Shown here piece after piece: positions 62,965-64,000 of a DNA stretch of 64,000 nucleotides. The translations under genes were made by a program, and so were the position numbers. Numbering within the stretch: the first letter of the stretch is position 1; the number at the start of each line of letters is the position of its first letter. The notes below the pieces were generated by a model. The model saw only the letters and a list, made by a program, of their open reading frames with translations. It was not told the DNA's origin and did no database searches. This DNA is from Amycolatopsis sp. A133 (GTDB taxonomy: Bacteria; Actinomycetota; Actinomycetes; Mycobacteriales; Pseudonocardiaceae), in NCBI RefSeq assembly GCF_031082405.1, contig NZ_JAVHJU010000034.1:186001-250000 (forward strand), given 5' to 3'.

Positions 62965-63992
62965 GGGGTCACCGTCGCTGCCCGCAGGGGCGCGCCCACC
63001 GCGTGGAGGTGCTGCAGCACGTACCCGTACGAGCGGGCCCAGCCGCACTGGGCGTAGGAAATCTCGTGCCGGGCGCAGAAGTCACGGACGATCACCTGCG
63101 CGTGCTTGAGGTTCGGCCGGGCCATGCTCGGGAACAGGTGGTGCTCGATCTGGTAGTTCAGCCCGCCGAGGGCGAAGTCGGTCACCCGGCCGCCGCGGAT
63201 GTTGCGCGACGTCAGTACCTGCTTGCGCAGGAAGTCGAGCTTGTGGCCGGCCGTCAGCATCTCCATGCCCTTGTGGTTGGGGGCGAACGAACAGCCCATG
63301 TACAGCCCCCACAGGAACTGGTGCACCAGGATGAAGATGATCCCGGTCAGCGGCGACAGCACGACGAACACCGCGGCGAGGTAGGCCACCAGGTGCGCGA
63401 TCAGCAGCGCGGATTCCAGCTTGTGCTTGCGGACGTTCCCGGCCCACACCGCCTTCACGCTCGAGACGTGCAGGTTGAGGCCTTCGAGCAGGAGCAACGG
63501 GAAGAACAGGAACGCCTGGTACTTCGCCACCCAGCGCAGGAAACCGCGCTTCTGCGAGCTCTGCGCCTTGCTGAACGCGAGCGCGGCCATGTCGACGTCC
63601 GGGTCTTCGTCTTCGTGGTTGGGGTTGGCGTGGTGGCGCGCGTGCGTGCCGATCCACCAGCCGTAGCTCAAACCGGTGAGTCCACCGTGGACCAGTCCGG
63701 TGACGTCGTTCGCCCGGCGGGTGCGGAAGATCTGCTTGTGCCCGGCGTCGTGGCCGATGAACGCCAGCTGCCCGAAAACCATCGCGAAGAACGCGGCGAG
63801 CAACAGCTGCCACCACGAGTCGCCGAGGTAAGCGAAGGCGACCCAGCCGCCGCCGAACGCGGCGAGGTTGAGCCCGATCCGCACGGCGTAGTAGCGGCGC
63901 CGCCGCCGCAGGAGGCCCGCGTCCTTGATGAGCCGGGACAGCTCGGCGAAGTCACTGCCGTGCGAGGTGTCCGGAGCTTGAAGCGAAGTCAT
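62961..63992 (-). CDS. Membrane fatty acid desaturase
   Basis: The 343-residue di-iron membrane desaturase has three histidine boxes: HDAGH (81-85), HARHH (117-121) and QIEHH (281-285). Hydrophobic segments lie near 40-75, 155-175 and 190-225. The Gln in the third box is typical of front-end/delta-6-like and DesA3-type acyl desaturases. It inserts a double bond into an acyl chain using O2 and electrons from a reductase, which is not encoded nearby. The start codon lies 9 bases before the window edge, so the promoter is outside. A 59-residue Cys-rich protein is translationally coupled downstream. Confidence 0.92.
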   Translation of the reverse strand: MTSLQAPDTSHGSDFAELSRLIKDAGLLRRRRRYYAVRIGLNLAAFGGGWVAFAYLGDSWWQLLLAAFFAMVFGQLAFIGHDAGHKQIFRTRRANDVTGLVHGGLTGLSYGWWIGTHARHHANPNHEDEDPDVDMAALAFSKAQSSQKRGFLRWVAKYQAFLFFPLLLLEGLNLHVSSVKAVWAGNVRKHKLESALLIAHLVAYLAAVFVVLSPLTGIIFILVHQFLWGLYMGCSFAPNHKGMEMLTAGHKLDFLRKQVLTSRNIRGGRVTDFALGGLNYQIEHHLFPSMARPNLKHAQVIVRDFCARHEISYAQCGWARSYGYVLQHLHAVGAPLRAATVTP

Positions 63993-64000
63993 GTCCGCCG

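Noticed and set aside
62590..63057. Plus-strand open frame of 155 codons opposite the Cys-rich protein and desaturase end
   Set aside because: The product is Arg/Ala/Gly-rich without domain; the opposite strand has a coupled gene with Cys pattern and a known desaturase.
1..64000. Mobile elements, prophage, tRNA or rRNA genes
   Set aside because: No transposase, integrase, terminal repeats, tRNA-like cloverleaf or rRNA segment was recognised, and conserved synteny runs through most of the window.

Overview
The window is high-GC actinomycete chromosome, most likely Amycolatopsis or a close relative in the Pseudonocardiaceae. The reasons are the strong codon bias, many GTG starts and leaderless genes, mycothiol and lipomannan genes (mshD, lmeA), the orphan regulator GlnR, an Scr1-type XRE/DUF397 pair and an RsiG-like c-di-GMP effector. 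I saw no rRNA, tRNA, prophage, insertion sequence or CRISPR array. Gene order between about 4.9 and 48.3 kb follows the M. tuberculosis Rv0807-Rv0823c block (sterol-carrier-like gene, purF, purM, DUF3073, ygfZ, pabC, nitrobindin-like, sseC/cysA/thiX, lmeA, glnR, mshD, pst/phoU, LCP, dus), with accessory genes inserted into it.

Layout. 0-4.9 kb: envelope and secreted proteins, including two adjacent GH25 muramidases. 4.9-8.1 kb: sterol-carrier-like gene, DUF574 methyltransferase, XRE regulator, DUF397 protein. 8.2-13.2 kb: purF-purM, arfB, a GNAT enzyme and an oxidoreductase. 13.3-17.7 kb: an ECF vitamin-type transporter operon with an SCO2322-like surface protein, EcfT, a fused double ATPase and an S component. 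17.7-26.2 kb: hydroxyacyl-CoA dehydrogenase, DUF3073, rsiG-asparaginase, divergent leaderless ygfZ/pabC, pxpBC, nitrobindin-like protein and a 32-residue membrane peptide. 26.3-29.6 kb: sulfur block (DUF1416, thiosulfate sulfurtransferase, DUF4395, thioredoxin) with a probable leaderless leader peptide upstream, then lmeA. 29.7-36.4 kb: glnR, mshD, pstSCAB and phoU, with PHO boxes before pstS and phoU. 36.4-41 kb: a giant repeat-rich LCP ligase, a diguanylate cyclase and idi. 40.7-46.1 kb: a tightly overlapped GntR-controlled operon (ADP-ribosylglycohydrolase family, PfkB kinase, NCS1 permease, isochorismatase fold) that resembles E. coli yegTUVW with a different transporter. 46-54.5 kb: membrane proteins, dusB, an oxidoreductase, DUF2339, PPOX, a SodC-like protein, DUF6328 and a VOC protein. 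54.6-64 kb: a secreted metallophosphoesterase, a HelR/HelD ATPase, Lrp with an APC permease, lysA, and a fatty acid desaturase coupled to a tiny Cys-rich protein.

How it works together. Nitrogen (GlnR), phosphate (PHO boxes) and sulfur (leader peptide) controls lie within 10 kb of one another. The best candidates for little-described biology are the sulfur leader peptide, the yeg-like nucleoside operon, the ECF operon with its odd spacer ORF, the perfect palindromes at 5.3 and 26.3 kb, and the PHO-box-like site before the metallophosphoesterase.
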